This document shows, in pieces, positions 39,593-47,943 of a DNA stretch of 64,000 nt (positions within the stretch are counted from its first letter, which is position 1; every line of letters starts with the position of its first letter). The notes below the pieces were generated by a model. It worked only from the letters and a program-made list of their open reading frames with translations. It was not told the origin of the DNA and did not search any database. Source of the stretch: Pseudomonas sp. MYb118 (GTDB taxonomy: Bacteria > Pseudomonadota > Gammaproteobacteria > Pseudomonadales > Pseudomonadaceae); assembly GCF_040947875.1 (NCBI RefSeq), contig NZ_JBFRXN010000003.1:806001-870000 (forward strand). The letters are read 5' to 3'. A program made the position numbers and the translations under genes.

Positions 39593-40584
39593 AAAAACTG
39601 ACGATGCTGATCGTGGCATTGCTGACCGTGATGTTCCTGGGGCAGTTCAGCGGCGCGAAAGACGCGATGCTGACGCCCGTGCAACGCTGGATCGACCAAC
39701 CGGATCTCGCCGAACGGGAAAAGGCCCGGGCCCTGCGGCCGATGATTGACTGCATCAATGTGGCCGACAGTCGCTGGCGGGCTGCCTACGCGCGCTACCT
39801 CAATCGCGACCGGCAACCTGATCCGACCCTGCAACAGCGTTTTCCCGAGGACTTCGATCCGGCGATGCAAGTGCGTCAGCGCTTGAACAACCTGACGCGC
39901 AACGATGCCTATGGCTGCCGGCTGAACCTGCTGCAAAAAGACCATTTGCAGCGTTGGGCGCCGCAACTGCTGGCGTTGCAGAACCAGTTCGAAACGTCCC
40001 TGACGCTGGCCAACGAAGCGGCGCAAGGGTTTGATTTCTTCAATGCGGTGCCCGCCTACTCGCTCAGCCCCGCGGAAAAAGCCGAGCGTGACGCCGGCTT
40101 CATCCCTTTGGTCGAGGCCTATCTGAAGGCGTCCGATGCCTTGCGTCGGCAACTGGACATCGAGGACATCGCACTGCGCCAGGTGCAACTCGAACAACTC
40201 ATGGGCCGCGGCGAGCTCAAATACGCCCATGTGCTGACGTACATGCTGCAAGCGCGCAAGCTGATGCTCAGTCTCGACCACGCCGTGACTGAGAACACCC
40301 TGACGCCCGCAGACCTGGACCCGCAACCCCTGCAACAGGCCTGGGACGATGGCACGGCTTACATGGCGGCCAACCCGGCCACCAGCAACGCCGATTACCC
40401 GGAGAAAATCTGGGCCTACGTGCGCGACCCTGGCAGCCGTTATGTCAGCGCCGTGGCGCAACTGCGTGACGACTGGGCCGCCAAGGCACCACCGCAGCAG
40501 CTGAGCGATGACGTTGAACGCATCGGTCGTCGCTATGACGAATTGCTCCAGGTCTACAACCGGCAAGTGGAACCGGTCTTTTAG
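39589..40584 (+). CDS. DUF3829-family exported protein coupled to hscC
   Basis: A 331-residue protein. A hydrophobic N-terminus (MKKLTMLIVALLTVMFLGQF) acts as a signal or anchor. The rest is mainly helical, with two cysteines (DCIN and YGCRL) and the DUF3829-like pattern of a four-helix region: LLQKDHLQRWAPQLLALQNQ and ELKYAHVLTYMLQARKLMLS. Its ATG overlaps the stop of the J-protein gene, making a three-gene coupled set with HscC. A periplasmic or membrane-facing partner or client of the HscC machine is the simplest reading. No enzymatic motif was recognised. The upstream in-frame sequence is the shadow of the J-protein gene. Confidence 0.75.
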   Translation: MKKLTMLIVALLTVMFLGQFSGAKDAMLTPVQRWIDQPDLAEREKARALRPMIDCINVADSRWRAAYARYLNRDRQPDPTLQQRFPEDFDPAMQVRQRLNNLTRNDAYGCRLNLLQKDHLQRWAPQLLALQNQFETSLTLANEAAQGFDFFNAVPAYSLSPAEKAERDAGFIPLVEAYLKASDALRRQLDIEDIALRQVQLEQLMGRGELKYAHVLTYMLQARKLMLSLDHAVTENTLTPADLDPQPLQQAWDDGTAYMAANPATSNADYPEKIWAYVRDPGSRYVSAVAQLRDDWAAKAPPQQLSDDVERIGRRYDELLQVYNRQVEPVF

Positions 40585-40613
40585 CGGTGCGTTCAGCTTA
40601 GGTTCAGGTAAAT

Positions 40614-40632
40614 GTCAATGATTGCCATTTGG
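40614..40632. promoter_or_regulatory. Candidate Fur box upstream of efeUOB
   Basis: GTCAATGATTGCCATTTGG matches the palindromic Fur pattern GCAAATGATTCTCATTTGC at 14 of 19 positions and lies 58-76 bp before the efeU start, a position that would block a promoter. The genes downstream are iron uptake genes, supporting the call; it was judged by eye. Confidence 0.5.
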
Positions 40633-40689
40633 GAATGAGTGTCAACATGTTACAAATTAGCACCCTATCTATTTGTGACGCGGTGCTGA

Positions 40690-41529
40690 ATGCTTGTTCC
40701 CTTTCTGATCATGTTGCGCGAAGGCATTGAAGCCGCGCTGATCGTTGGCATCATTGCCAGTTACCTCAAGCAGACCGGCCGTGGCCAGTGGATGCCTGCC
40801 GTGTGGATCGGCGTATTCCTCGCCGCCGCCCTGGCCTTGCTGGTCGGTGGCGGTCTGGAACTGGTCAGCGCCGAATTCCCGCAGAAACAACAGGAACTGT
40901 TCGAGGGCGTGGTCGGTCTGGTGGCCGTCGGCATCCTCAGCTCCATGGTGTTCTGGATGCGCAAAGTCGCGCGTTCGATCAAGCATTCCCTGCATGAATC
41001 CCTGGATCACGCGCTGACCGGCTCGAAACACCAAGTCACCGCCCTGATCGCCATGGTGTTTTTCGCCGTCGCCCGCGAAGGGCTGGAAACGGTGTTCTTC
41101 CTGCTGGCGGTATTTCAACAGAGCGAAGGCCCGGGCGCGCCCATTGGTGCCCTGCTCGGCCTGATTCTGGCGATCGTCATCGGCTTCCTGATCTACAGCG
41201 GCAGCATGCGCCTGAACCTTGGGGCGTTCTTCCGCTGGACCGGCCTGTTCATCCTGGTGGTGGCCGCCGGCATCCTCGCCAACTCGGTGCAGGCCCTGCA
41301 TGAGGCTGGCGTGTGGAACCACCTGCAAACCGTGCTCTTCGACTTCAGCGCCGCCCTGCCGATGGACAGCCCGCTGGGCTCGGTGCTGGCCGGCATGTTC
41401 GGCTACCAGGAAGCGCCGACGGTGAGCACGTTGGGCGCCTATCTGATCTATCTGGTTGTGGCGCTGGTGATGTTTTTCCTCCCCGGCCTCCGCAGTCGCC
41501 TCCGGTGGGAGCGAGCCTGCTCGCGATAA
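40690..41529 (+). CDS. efeU: EfeU/FTR1 iron permease with REP-encoded C-terminus
   Basis: A 279-residue seven-helix inner-membrane permease of the Ftr1 family. The two iron-translocation REGxE motifs are R10-E14 (LREGIEAAL) and R129-E133 (AREGLETVFF). With EfeO and EfeB it forms the EfeUOB ferrous/ferric uptake system used at acidic pH or low iron. The last eight codons (RWERACSR) and the TAA stop lie in a REP element (41503-41527), so the natural C-terminal tail has been replaced or extended by repeat sequence; helices and motifs are unaffected. A REPIN thus separates efeU from efeO. Confidence 0.92.
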   Translation: MLVPFLIMLREGIEAALIVGIIASYLKQTGRGQWMPAVWIGVFLAAALALLVGGGLELVSAEFPQKQQELFEGVVGLVAVGILSSMVFWMRKVARSIKHSLHESLDHALTGSKHQVTALIAMVFFAVAREGLETVFFLLAVFQQSEGPGAPIGALLGLILAIVIGFLIYSGSMRLNLGAFFRWTGLFILVVAAGILANSVQALHEAGVWNHLQTVLFDFSAALPMDSPLGSVLAGMFGYQEAPTVSTLGAYLIYLVVALVMFFLPGLRSRLRWERACSR

Positions 41530-41604
41530 TCGTCAACGATAACGCGGAATACCTGATGCACCGTGGTGACTGTGGCCCCATCGCGAACAGGCTCGCTCCC
41601 ACAG
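41503..41604. repeat. REPIN overlapping the end of efeU
   Basis: Forward REP 41503-41527 runs through the efeU stop codon; reverse REP 41580-41604 follows. The core between them contains TAATCGTCAACGATAACGCG, the inverted form of the core in the 14.4-kb array. The element lies between efeU and efeO. Confidence 0.92.
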
Positions 41605-41663
41605 ATGACCGCATTCCCATGTCTGGGCGGTGATTTTTTGAATTTCAATCTGTAAGGGCCCTC

Positions 41664-42863
41664 ATGCCAAACCAAGCCCCATCCCAAGCCTCCCCTCCCC
41701 GCGCCCTGCGCTGGGCGGTGGCCGGTTCGGTGATCGTGATGATCGCCGCCGGTGGCCTGTTTTATTACGCCTCGAAGATGGCCGCGGCCAAGCGTCAGGC
41801 CAACCATGACGAAGTGCTGGTGACCATCCACCCCCACAGTTGCGAGCCCAATGCCCTGACGGTACCGGCCGGTCGCGCCAGTTTCCGTATCGTCAACCGC
41901 TCGGACCGTGCCGTCGAATGGGAAATCCTCGACGGCGTGCTGGTGGTCGAGGAGCGCGAGAACATCGCCCCGGGCCTGAGCCAGGTGATCAACGCCAACC
42001 TGCTGCCCGGCGATTACGCGATTACTTGCGGCCTGCTGAGTAACCCGCGCGGCACCCTGCACGTGACGCCGACCGCCGCGTCCGATGCCGCCGCCAAGGC
42101 CAAGCCGTCGATGGTCGCATTCGTCGGGCCGTTGTCGGAGTTCCGCGTGTACCTGAGCAGCCAGGGCACGGCGCTGATCAAATCGGTGACTGCGCTGGAA
42201 CAGGCCATCGAAGCCGGTGACCTGGCCCAGGCGCAGGCCCTTTACGTCCCGGCCCGCGTCGCCTATCAACGCCTGGCCCCAGCCGCGCAACGCCTGGCCG
42301 AACTCGACAACCGCATCAACGCCCGCGCCGACTATTTCGAAAAACGCGAGCAGGACCCAGGCTTCAGCGGCTTCCATCGCCTGGAATATGCGCTGTTCCA
42401 GCAACGCAACCTCGACGGCCTGACGCCCATCGCCCAGCAACTGCTGACCGACGTCACCACACTCAAGCAACAACTGCTGGCCCAGTCGCTGCCACCCGAG
42501 CAACTGGTGAGCATCCTGGTGCGCAATCTCAACAACCTCGGTGACGTGCGCGCCAGCAGCGGCGAAGAAGAACGCTACAGCCACACCGACCTCGCCGGTT
42601 TCGCCGGCAACCTCGACGCGGTGCGCAAGGTCGTCGACCTGCTGCGGCCGTTGCTGGGCAAATCCGCCGCCGACCTGCTGCCGCAGATAGACAACGCGCT
42701 GACCAGCCTCGATAGCGAACTCAATGGCCTGAAGGTCAAGGACGGCTACGCCAGTTACGACAGCGTCAGCAGCGAGCAACGCAAACAGATCGCCGACAAG
42801 GCCAAGGCACTGGCCCATGCACTCGACGCCATCGACCCCGCCCTCGGCCTTTCCGGCCTGTAG
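41664..42863 (+). CDS. efeO: Iron uptake protein EfeO (cupredoxin + M75)
   Basis: A 399-residue periplasmic protein held by an N-terminal signal anchor (about residues 16-36, [20 protein letters not shown]). Residues 50-138 form a cupredoxin-like domain ([20 protein letters not shown]) that may bind Cu or Fe, and 150-395 the imelysin/peptidase M75 domain with the HxxE motif H238-E241 in [10 protein letters not shown]. The segment [20 protein letters not shown] is a further family hallmark. EfeO is thought to bind iron in the periplasm and feed EfeU. It is followed by efeB 17 bp later. Confidence 0.93.
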   Translation: MPNQAPSQASPPRALRWAVAGSVIVMIAAGGLFYYASKMAAAKRQANHDEVLVTIHPHSCEPNALTVPAGRASFRIVNRSDRAVEWEILDGVLVVEERENIAPGLSQVINANLLPGDYAITCGLLSNPRGTLHVTPTAASDAAAKAKPSMVAFVGPLSEFRVYLSSQGTALIKSVTALEQAIEAGDLAQAQALYVPARVAYQRLAPAAQRLAELDNRINARADYFEKREQDPGFSGFHRLEYALFQQRNLDGLTPIAQQLLTDVTTLKQQLLAQSLPPEQLVSILVRNLNNLGDVRASSGEEERYSHTDLAGFAGNLDAVRKVVDLLRPLLGKSAADLLPQIDNALTSLDSELNGLKVKDGYASYDSVSSEQRKQIADKAKALAHALDAIDPALGLSGL

Positions 42864-42880
42864 CAGAAGACTTGAAACAG

Positions 42881-44170
42881 ATGAACGAACTGAACCTTCA
42901 ACGTCGCCGAGTACTGATGGGCATGGGCGCCGCCGGTGTCGCCCTCGCAGGCTCGGCACTGAGTTGCCCGGCCATGGCCGCCAGCCCCGCGCAAGTCACC
43001 GAGGCGCCGAGCAGCGACCGCACCGAAGACCGCCACGATTTCCATGGCCTGCACCAGAGCGGCATCGTCACCCCGCGCCCGGCCGCCGGCATGCTGGTCG
43101 CGTTCGACGTGCTGGCCAGCGACCGTGACGACCTGGAGCGGCTGTTCCGCACCCTCAACGCGCGCATTGCCTTCCTGATGAAGGGTGGTCCGGTGGCCCA
43201 GGTCGACCCAAAACTGCCGCCGGTAGATTCCGGCATCCTCGGCCCGGTGGTGACCCCGGACAACCTGACCATCACCGTGTCGGTCGGCGACTCGCTGTTC
43301 GACGAGCGTTTCGGCCTGGCTGACGCCAAGCCCAAACGCTTGAGCCGCATGGTCGGCTTCCCCAATGACGCGCTGGAAGCCGATTGCTGCCATGGCGACC
43401 TGAGCCTGCAGTTCTGCGCCAACACCGCCGACACCAACATCCACGCCCTGCGCGACATCGTGAAAAACCTGCCGGACCTGCTGCTGGTGCGCTGGAAACA
43501 GGAAGGCAGCGTGCCGCCACAGGCCCCGGCGAAACCCGGTGTACCCGCGCAAAGCGCACGCAACTTCCTCGGTTTCCGCGACGGTTCGGCCAACCCGAAC
43601 TCCAACGACGCCAAGACCATGGACCGCGTCGTCTGGCTGCAACCCGGCAGCGACGAGCCGTCCTGGGCCGCCCATGGCAGCTACCAGGCGGTGCGGATCA
43701 TCCGCAACTTCGTCGAGCGCTGGGACCGCACGCCCTTGCAGGAACAGGAAAGCATCCTCGGCCGGGTCAAGAGCACCGGCGCGCCCATGGGGGGCGCCCA
43801 TGAGACCGAAGTGCCGGACTACACCCGCGACCCCGAAGGCAAGCTGACCAAGCTCGACGCGCACATCCGCCTGGCCAACCCGCGCACCGCCGCGAGCCAA
43901 GCCAACCTGATCCTGCGCCGGCCGTTCAACTATTCCAACGGCGTGAACAAGAACGGCCAGCTGGACATGGGCCTGCTGTTCATCTGCTACCAGGCCGACC
44001 TGGAAAAAGGCTTCATCACCGTACAGACCCGACTCAACGGCGAGCCGCTGGAGGAATACCTCAAGCCAGTCGGCGGCGGGTACTTCTTCACCCTGCCGGG
44101 TGTCACGGGCGACCAGGACTTCATCGGTCGCTCGCTGCTGCAAGCCACACAACCAACAAAAACCGCCTGA
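42881..44170 (+). CDS. efeB: Deferrochelatase/peroxidase EfeB (DyP-type)
   Basis: A 429-residue haem-dependent peroxidase of the DyP family, exported by Tat: the N-terminus has RRRVLMGMG then a hydrophobic stretch ending CPAMAA. The DyP motif [12 protein letters not shown] (GxxDG) with its distal Asp, and the proximal-haem region with [13 protein letters not shown], are visible. It oxidises ferrous iron in the periplasm for EfeO/EfeU and can remove iron from haem in vitro in homologues. The start at 42881 gives a normal Tat signal; a TTG three codons upstream is less likely. Confidence 0.93.
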   Translation: MNELNLQRRRVLMGMGAAGVALAGSALSCPAMAASPAQVTEAPSSDRTEDRHDFHGLHQSGIVTPRPAAGMLVAFDVLASDRDDLERLFRTLNARIAFLMKGGPVAQVDPKLPPVDSGILGPVVTPDNLTITVSVGDSLFDERFGLADAKPKRLSRMVGFPNDALEADCCHGDLSLQFCANTADTNIHALRDIVKNLPDLLLVRWKQEGSVPPQAPAKPGVPAQSARNFLGFRDGSANPNSNDAKTMDRVVWLQPGSDEPSWAAHGSYQAVRIIRNFVERWDRTPLQEQESILGRVKSTGAPMGGAHETEVPDYTRDPEGKLTKLDAHIRLANPRTAASQANLILRRPFNYSNGVNKNGQLDMGLLFICYQADLEKGFITVQTRLNGEPLEEYLKPVGGGYFFTLPGVTGDQDFIGRSLLQATQPTKTA

Positions 44171-44196
44171 CACACAGTCCCCAACGGAGCCCGCTC

Positions 44197-45021
44197 ATGA
44201 AAAAGTCGCCACTCGCTGTATTGCTGACCCTCGGTTTGCTCAACACCCCGTTCTCGGCTTTCGCGGCGACGGCGCCGCTGGAGCTGGTCGGGCCGATCTC
44301 GGACTACAAGATCTACGTCACCGAGCAACTGGACGAACTGGCCAGCCACACCCAACAATTCACCGACGCGGTGAAAAAGGGTGACCTGGCCACCGCACAG
44401 AAACTCTACGCGCCGACCCGCGTGTACTACGAGTCGATCGAGCCGATTGCCGAACTGTTCAGCGACCTCGACGCTTCCATTGACTCCCGCGTTGACGACC
44501 ACGAGAAAGGCGTGAAGGCCGAAGACTTCACCGGTTTCCACCGCCTCGAGTATTCGTTGTTTTCCGAGAAGAGCACCAAAGGCCTGGGCGAGTTGGCCGA
44601 CGGCCTGAACAAGGACGTCCTGGACCTGCAAACCCGCGTGGCCGGCCTGACCTTCCCGCCGGAGAAAGTGGTGGGTGGCGCCGCCGCACTGCTCGAAGAA
44701 GTGGCCGCGACCAAGATCTCCGGCGAGGAAGATCGCTACAGCCACACCGACCTGTATGACTTCCAGGGCAACATCGACGGCGCGAAGAAAATCGTCGACC
44801 TGTTCCGTCCGCAGATCGAGAAACAGGACCCCGCCTTCATCGCCAAGGTCGACAAGAACTTCGCCACGGTGAACAAGACCCTGGCCAAGTACAAGACCAA
44901 GGACGGGGGTTTCGAAACCTACGACAAGGTCAAGGAAAACGACCGCAAGGCGCTGGTCGGACCGGTCAATACCCTGGCGGAAGACTTGTCGACGTTGCGT
45001 GGGAAGTTGGGGTTGAACTGA
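44197..45021 (+). CDS. EfeM/EfeO-like imelysin (M75) periplasmic protein without cupredoxin
   Basis: A 274-residue protein with a Sec signal peptide (MKKSPLAVLLTLGLLNTPFS, then AFA) and a single M75 domain carrying H115-E118 (GFHRLEYSLF) and EEDRYSHTDLYDFQGNIDGA. It is a paralogue of the C-terminal half of EfeO in the same operon (27 bp after efeB, GGAG ribosome site). Short M75-only proteins are called EfeM in some species and are proposed to exchange iron with EfeO. Having both in one operon suggests a division of labour. Confidence 0.88.
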   Translation: MKKSPLAVLLTLGLLNTPFSAFAATAPLELVGPISDYKIYVTEQLDELASHTQQFTDAVKKGDLATAQKLYAPTRVYYESIEPIAELFSDLDASIDSRVDDHEKGVKAEDFTGFHRLEYSLFSEKSTKGLGELADGLNKDVLDLQTRVAGLTFPPEKVVGGAAALLEEVAATKISGEEDRYSHTDLYDFQGNIDGAKKIVDLFRPQIEKQDPAFIAKVDKNFATVNKTLAKYKTKDGGFETYDKVKENDRKALVGPVNTLAEDLSTLRGKLGLN

Positions 45022-45043
45022 TTATCTAATCCAACCCAAACCC

Positions 45044-45125
45044 CTGTGGGAGCGAGCCTGCTCGCGAGGTTTTTCAGCAGCCACTGATTAACCTGACAGA
45101 CCATCGCGAGCAGGCTCGCTCCCAC
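45044..45125. repeat. REPIN between convergent genes
   Basis: Forward REP 45044-45067 and reverse REP 45103-45125 with a 35-bp core. It lies between the efe operon and the convergent pssA gene, where the hairpin could end or protect both transcripts. Confidence 0.9.
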
Positions 45126-45145
45126 AAAGGGTCAGGATCAAGCTT

Positions 45146-46489
45146 TTACAGAATGCGGTAAAGCAACCGCTCAATCCGCACCCGGCTCACCCGCTTGAGA
45201 AACTTGGCCACCCCGGCCGGGTACTCCGGCAAGGTCTCCAACGCCTGATAGCGCTCGATGCGCGTGGTGTGCTGGAAAATCTCCCCCAACTCCTTGCGGC
45301 GCGGCTCCAGCAATTCCCCTTTCGGGTCGTCGATCAGCAAGGCATTTTCCAGATCGAGGCGGAACGCCCTCGGGTTGAGGTTGTTGCCGGTCAGCAAGGT
45401 ATAGCGCTGGTCGATCCACATGCCCTTGAGGTGATAGGTGTTATCGCCGTCCTTCCACAGGTGCAGGTTCAACTGCCCACTGTCGATGCTGCGATGGTGA
45501 CGCTTGGCGAAACGCCGCAGGCTGATCTCGTACAGGTACGGCAGCGCCGCGATCACCTTGAACGGCTCGCTCGGCGGGATGTAGAAATCGTTGGCGGTCT
45601 TGTCGCCGACCACGATGTCGATCTTCACCCCCCGGGCCAGCGCCCGGTTGATTTCCCGGGTCACCGCCAGCGGCAGGTTGAAGTACGGCGTGCAGATGGT
45701 CAGTTGCCGCTGGGCGCTGGCGATCAGCTCGCAGATCACCCGGTTCAACGGGTTGTTCTTGCCCACGCCCAGTAGCGGGCTGACCGACAACTCGCCCTTT
45801 TCCGTGGTGCCCGCGGTGGTGTCGTACGTCGCGTGCTTGAGACGGCTGCGCAAATCGCCGATGTCGTTGCGCAGGCTGCGAGTGGTGGGCAGGTTCGGCA
45901 GGTCGAGGCGATGCACCGCCTTGGAGGCCACCAGGCCGTGCTTGACCAGGTGATGCATCGAATCGGCCAGGGCGCGGTTCTGCAGCAACTGATAGCGATC
46001 GTAGCGGTACTTGTCGAATTTGTGCAGGTACACGTTGTTCAGGCTGGCGCCGCTGTAGACCACGCAATCGTCGATCACGAAGCCCTTGAGGTGCAGCACC
46101 CCGAACAGCTCGCGGGTTTGCACCGGCACGCCGTAGATCGGCACCACGCTTTCGTGGGTGCGGGTCATTTCCTGGTACCAGGCCGAATTGCCCGGCTGCT
46201 TGCCGGCACCGATCAGGCCACGCTGGGCGCGCAGCCAGTCGACGACCACCACCACTTCCAGTTCCGGACGGGCCAGTTTGGCGGCGTGCAGGGCATCGAG
46301 GATTTCCTGGCCGGCTTCGTCCTGTTGCAGGTACAGCGCGACGATATAGATACGCTGGGTCGCGGCGGCGATTTTATCCAGCAGGCAACGACGGAACTCG
46401 GCCGCGCCGGACAGGAAGGTCACAGACTCGGCGGTCAGCGGGAAACTGCGCAGTTTGGGCAGCAGGGAGCGTTTGAAAAGCGACGGCAT
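45146..46489 (-). CDS. pssA: CDP-diacylglycerol-serine O-phosphatidyltransferase (PLD-type)
   Basis: A 447-residue enzyme of the E. coli PssA type, a phospholipase D superfamily member and not the integral membrane type. Two HKD motifs are seen: H133-x-K135 with D140 (VLHLKGFVIDD) and H353-x-K355 with D360 (YHLKGMWIDQ). Long stretches such as SGASLNNVYLHKFDKYRYDR and GDKTANDFYIPPSEPFKVI are nearly family-invariant. It makes phosphatidylserine, the precursor of phosphatidylethanolamine, at the cytoplasmic face of the inner membrane. It is monocistronic and divergent from a TetR gene. Confidence 0.95.
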   Translation of the reverse strand: MPSLFKRSLLPKLRSFPLTAESVTFLSGAAEFRRCLLDKIAAATQRIYIVALYLQQDEAGQEILDALHAAKLARPELEVVVVVDWLRAQRGLIGAGKQPGNSAWYQEMTRTHESVVPIYGVPVQTRELFGVLHLKGFVIDDCVVYSGASLNNVYLHKFDKYRYDRYQLLQNRALADSMHHLVKHGLVASKAVHRLDLPNLPTTRSLRNDIGDLRSRLKHATYDTTAGTTEKGELSVSPLLGVGKNNPLNRVICELIASAQRQLTICTPYFNLPLAVTREINRALARGVKIDIVVGDKTANDFYIPPSEPFKVIAALPYLYEISLRRFAKRHHRSIDSGQLNLHLWKDGDNTYHLKGMWIDQRYTLLTGNNLNPRAFRLDLENALLIDDPKGELLEPRRKELGEIFQHTTRIERYQALETLPEYPAGVAKFLKRVSRVRIERLLYRIL

Positions 46490-46574
46490 AGGACTCGCAA
46501 TGGGTCGAATTCACAGAGGGGGTGAGCTTACACCATGGAGGGGCTGGGGTCTGCCCGATGTCGGTCTTGACCGC

Positions 46575-46663
46575 ATCGCGAGCAGGCTCGCTCCCACAGG
46601 GGGCATGGGTGATTAATCTATTGTGTTCACACCGATCACTGTGGGAGCGAGCCTGCTCGCGAT
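46575..46663. repeat. REPIN, head-to-head pair
   Basis: Reverse REP 46575-46599 and forward REP 46639-46663 separated by 39 bp, in the divergent gap between pssA and the TetR gene, 31 bp upstream of the predicted TetR -35 box. Confidence 0.92.
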
Positions 46664-46694
46664 GAGGCCCTCCCAGACAAAACAAAAATAAAAT

Positions 46695-46723
46695 TTGACC
46701 AAGGAGAACGATCGTTCTACTGT
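46695..46723 (+). promoter_or_regulatory. TetR gene promoter with embedded palindromic operator
   Basis: A -35 TTGACC (46695-46700) and -10 TACTGT (46718-46723) are 17 bp apart. The spacer contains the perfect 14-bp palindrome AGAACGATCGTTCT (46705-46718), a typical TetR-type operator position that would allow autorepression. The start site predicted from the -10 falls at about 46730, next to the ATG at 46731. Confidence 0.65.
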
Positions 46724-46730
46724 ATCTCCC

Positions 46731-47294
46731 ATGAACGAAATCACCAGCAACGACACACGCGACATCATCCTGGACGTCACCGAAAAGTTGATCTACAAAA
46801 GTGGCATCGCCGCCACTGGCATGGACCTTCTGGTGAAAACCGCCGGCGTCTCCAGGAAGAGCATCTACCGCTACTTCGCCAACAAGGAGGAGCTGGTCGT
46901 CGCCGCCCTGCAACGGCGCGACGAACGCTGGATGCTCTGGTACCGAACCGCTGTCGACCAGGCCCCGACCCCGGCCGAGCGCCTGCTCAACCTGTTTACC
47001 GTGCTAGGCAGCTGGTTCGCCTCCGAAGGCTTCCGCGGCTGCGCTTTCATCAACACCAGCGGCGAAACCGGCGACCCGCAAGACCCGGTGCGGCTGGTGG
47101 CCAAGGAACATAAACAGAAACTGCTCGACTACGTGTGCGAGCTGTGTACCGAACATGGCGCCACAGACCCGGAAACGCAGGCCAAAGAGCTGCTGATCTT
47201 GATCGACGGTGCCATTACCCTCGCGCTGGTCATGGGTGATCTCAGTGCCGCCGATAATGCGCAATGCATGGCGCGTAAGTTATTGGACCTGTAA
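46731..47294 (+). CDS. TetR-family transcriptional regulator
   Basis: A 187-residue regulator. The N-terminal HTH is TGMDLLVKTAGVSRKSIYRY followed by FANKEELVVAAL (residues about 26-56), a standard TetR DNA-binding domain. The C-terminal ligand domain is helical; the phrase FRGCAFINTSGETGDPQDP places it in the subgroup that often controls NTF2-like, oxidoreductase or detoxification genes. The ATG at 46731 has no ribosome-binding site, and the promoter's predicted start coincides with it, so the mRNA may be leaderless. The DUF1348 gene follows 56 bp later on the same strand and is the probable target or partner. Autorepression is inferred from the operator. Confidence 0.9.
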   Translation: MNEITSNDTRDIILDVTEKLIYKSGIAATGMDLLVKTAGVSRKSIYRYFANKEELVVAALQRRDERWMLWYRTAVDQAPTPAERLLNLFTVLGSWFASEGFRGCAFINTSGETGDPQDPVRLVAKEHKQKLLDYVCELCTEHGATDPETQAKELLILIDGAITLALVMGDLSAADNAQCMARKLLDL

Positions 47295-47350
47295 CACTTT
47301 CACCGAGCCCGACAACTTGCTTCAACTTACTTTGAATAAGGAGCACTGTT

Positions 47351-47827
47351 ATGTCTAACGCTGAAGTTCGTCCGCCATTGCCGCCCTTCACCCGTGAATC
47401 GGCCATCGAAAAAATCCGCCTGGCCGAGGATGGCTGGAACTCCCGCGACCCGGCGCGTGTGTCCCTGGCTTACACCCTCGATACCAAGTGGCGTAACCGC
47501 GCGGAGTTCGCCAACAACCGCGAGGAAGCCAAGGCCTTCCTGACCCGCAAATGGGCCAAGGAACTGGACTATCGCCTGATCAAGGAACTCTGGGCTTTCA
47601 CCGGCAACCGCATTGCCGTGCGCTACGCCTACGAATGGCACGATGATTCGGGCAACTGGTTCCGGTCCTACGGTAACGAGAACTGGGAATTCGACGAAAA
47701 CGGCCTGATGGCCCACCGCTTCGCCTGCATCAACGACATGCCGATCAAGGAAAGCGAGCGCAAGTTCCACTGGCCGCTGGGGCGTCGCCCGGATGATCAT
47801 CCGGGGCTATCCGAGCTCGGACTCTAA
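47351..47827 (+). CDS. DUF1348 / NTF2-like protein
   Basis: A 158-residue protein of the SnoaL/NTF2-like superfamily, DUF1348 type. Family phrases are [81 protein letters not shown] and [13 protein letters not shown], nearly invariant across proteobacteria. NTF2-like folds form a cone-shaped pocket and may bind or convert a small molecule; no activity is assigned. An AAGGAG ribosome site precedes the ATG by 8 nt. Same-strand position behind a TetR gene suggests induction by the TetR ligand. Confidence 0.85.
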   Translation: MSNAEVRPPLPPFTRESAIEKIRLAEDGWNSRDPARVSLAYTLDTKWRNRAEFANNREEAKAFLTRKWAKELDYRLIKELWAFTGNRIAVRYAYEWHDDSGNWFRSYGNENWEFDENGLMAHRFACINDMPIKESERKFHWPLGRRPDDHPGLSELGL

Positions 47828-47837
47828 GCGACATAAA

Positions 47838-47927
47838 CTGTGGGAGCGAGCCTGCTCGCGATGAGGGAGTGTCAGTCGCGAATATTGTGACTGACACTCC
47901 GCTATCGCGAGCAGGCTCGCTCCCACA
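47838..47927. repeat. REPIN with perfect inner inverted repeat
   Basis: Forward REP 47838-47862 and reverse REP 47904-47927 enclose a core with the perfect 12-bp arms GGAGTGTCAGTC and GACTGACACTCC around GCGAATATTGT. The whole element is therefore almost a continuous long hairpin between convergent genes. Confidence 0.92.
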
Positions 47928-47943
47928 TTGATTGCTTTCGTGA

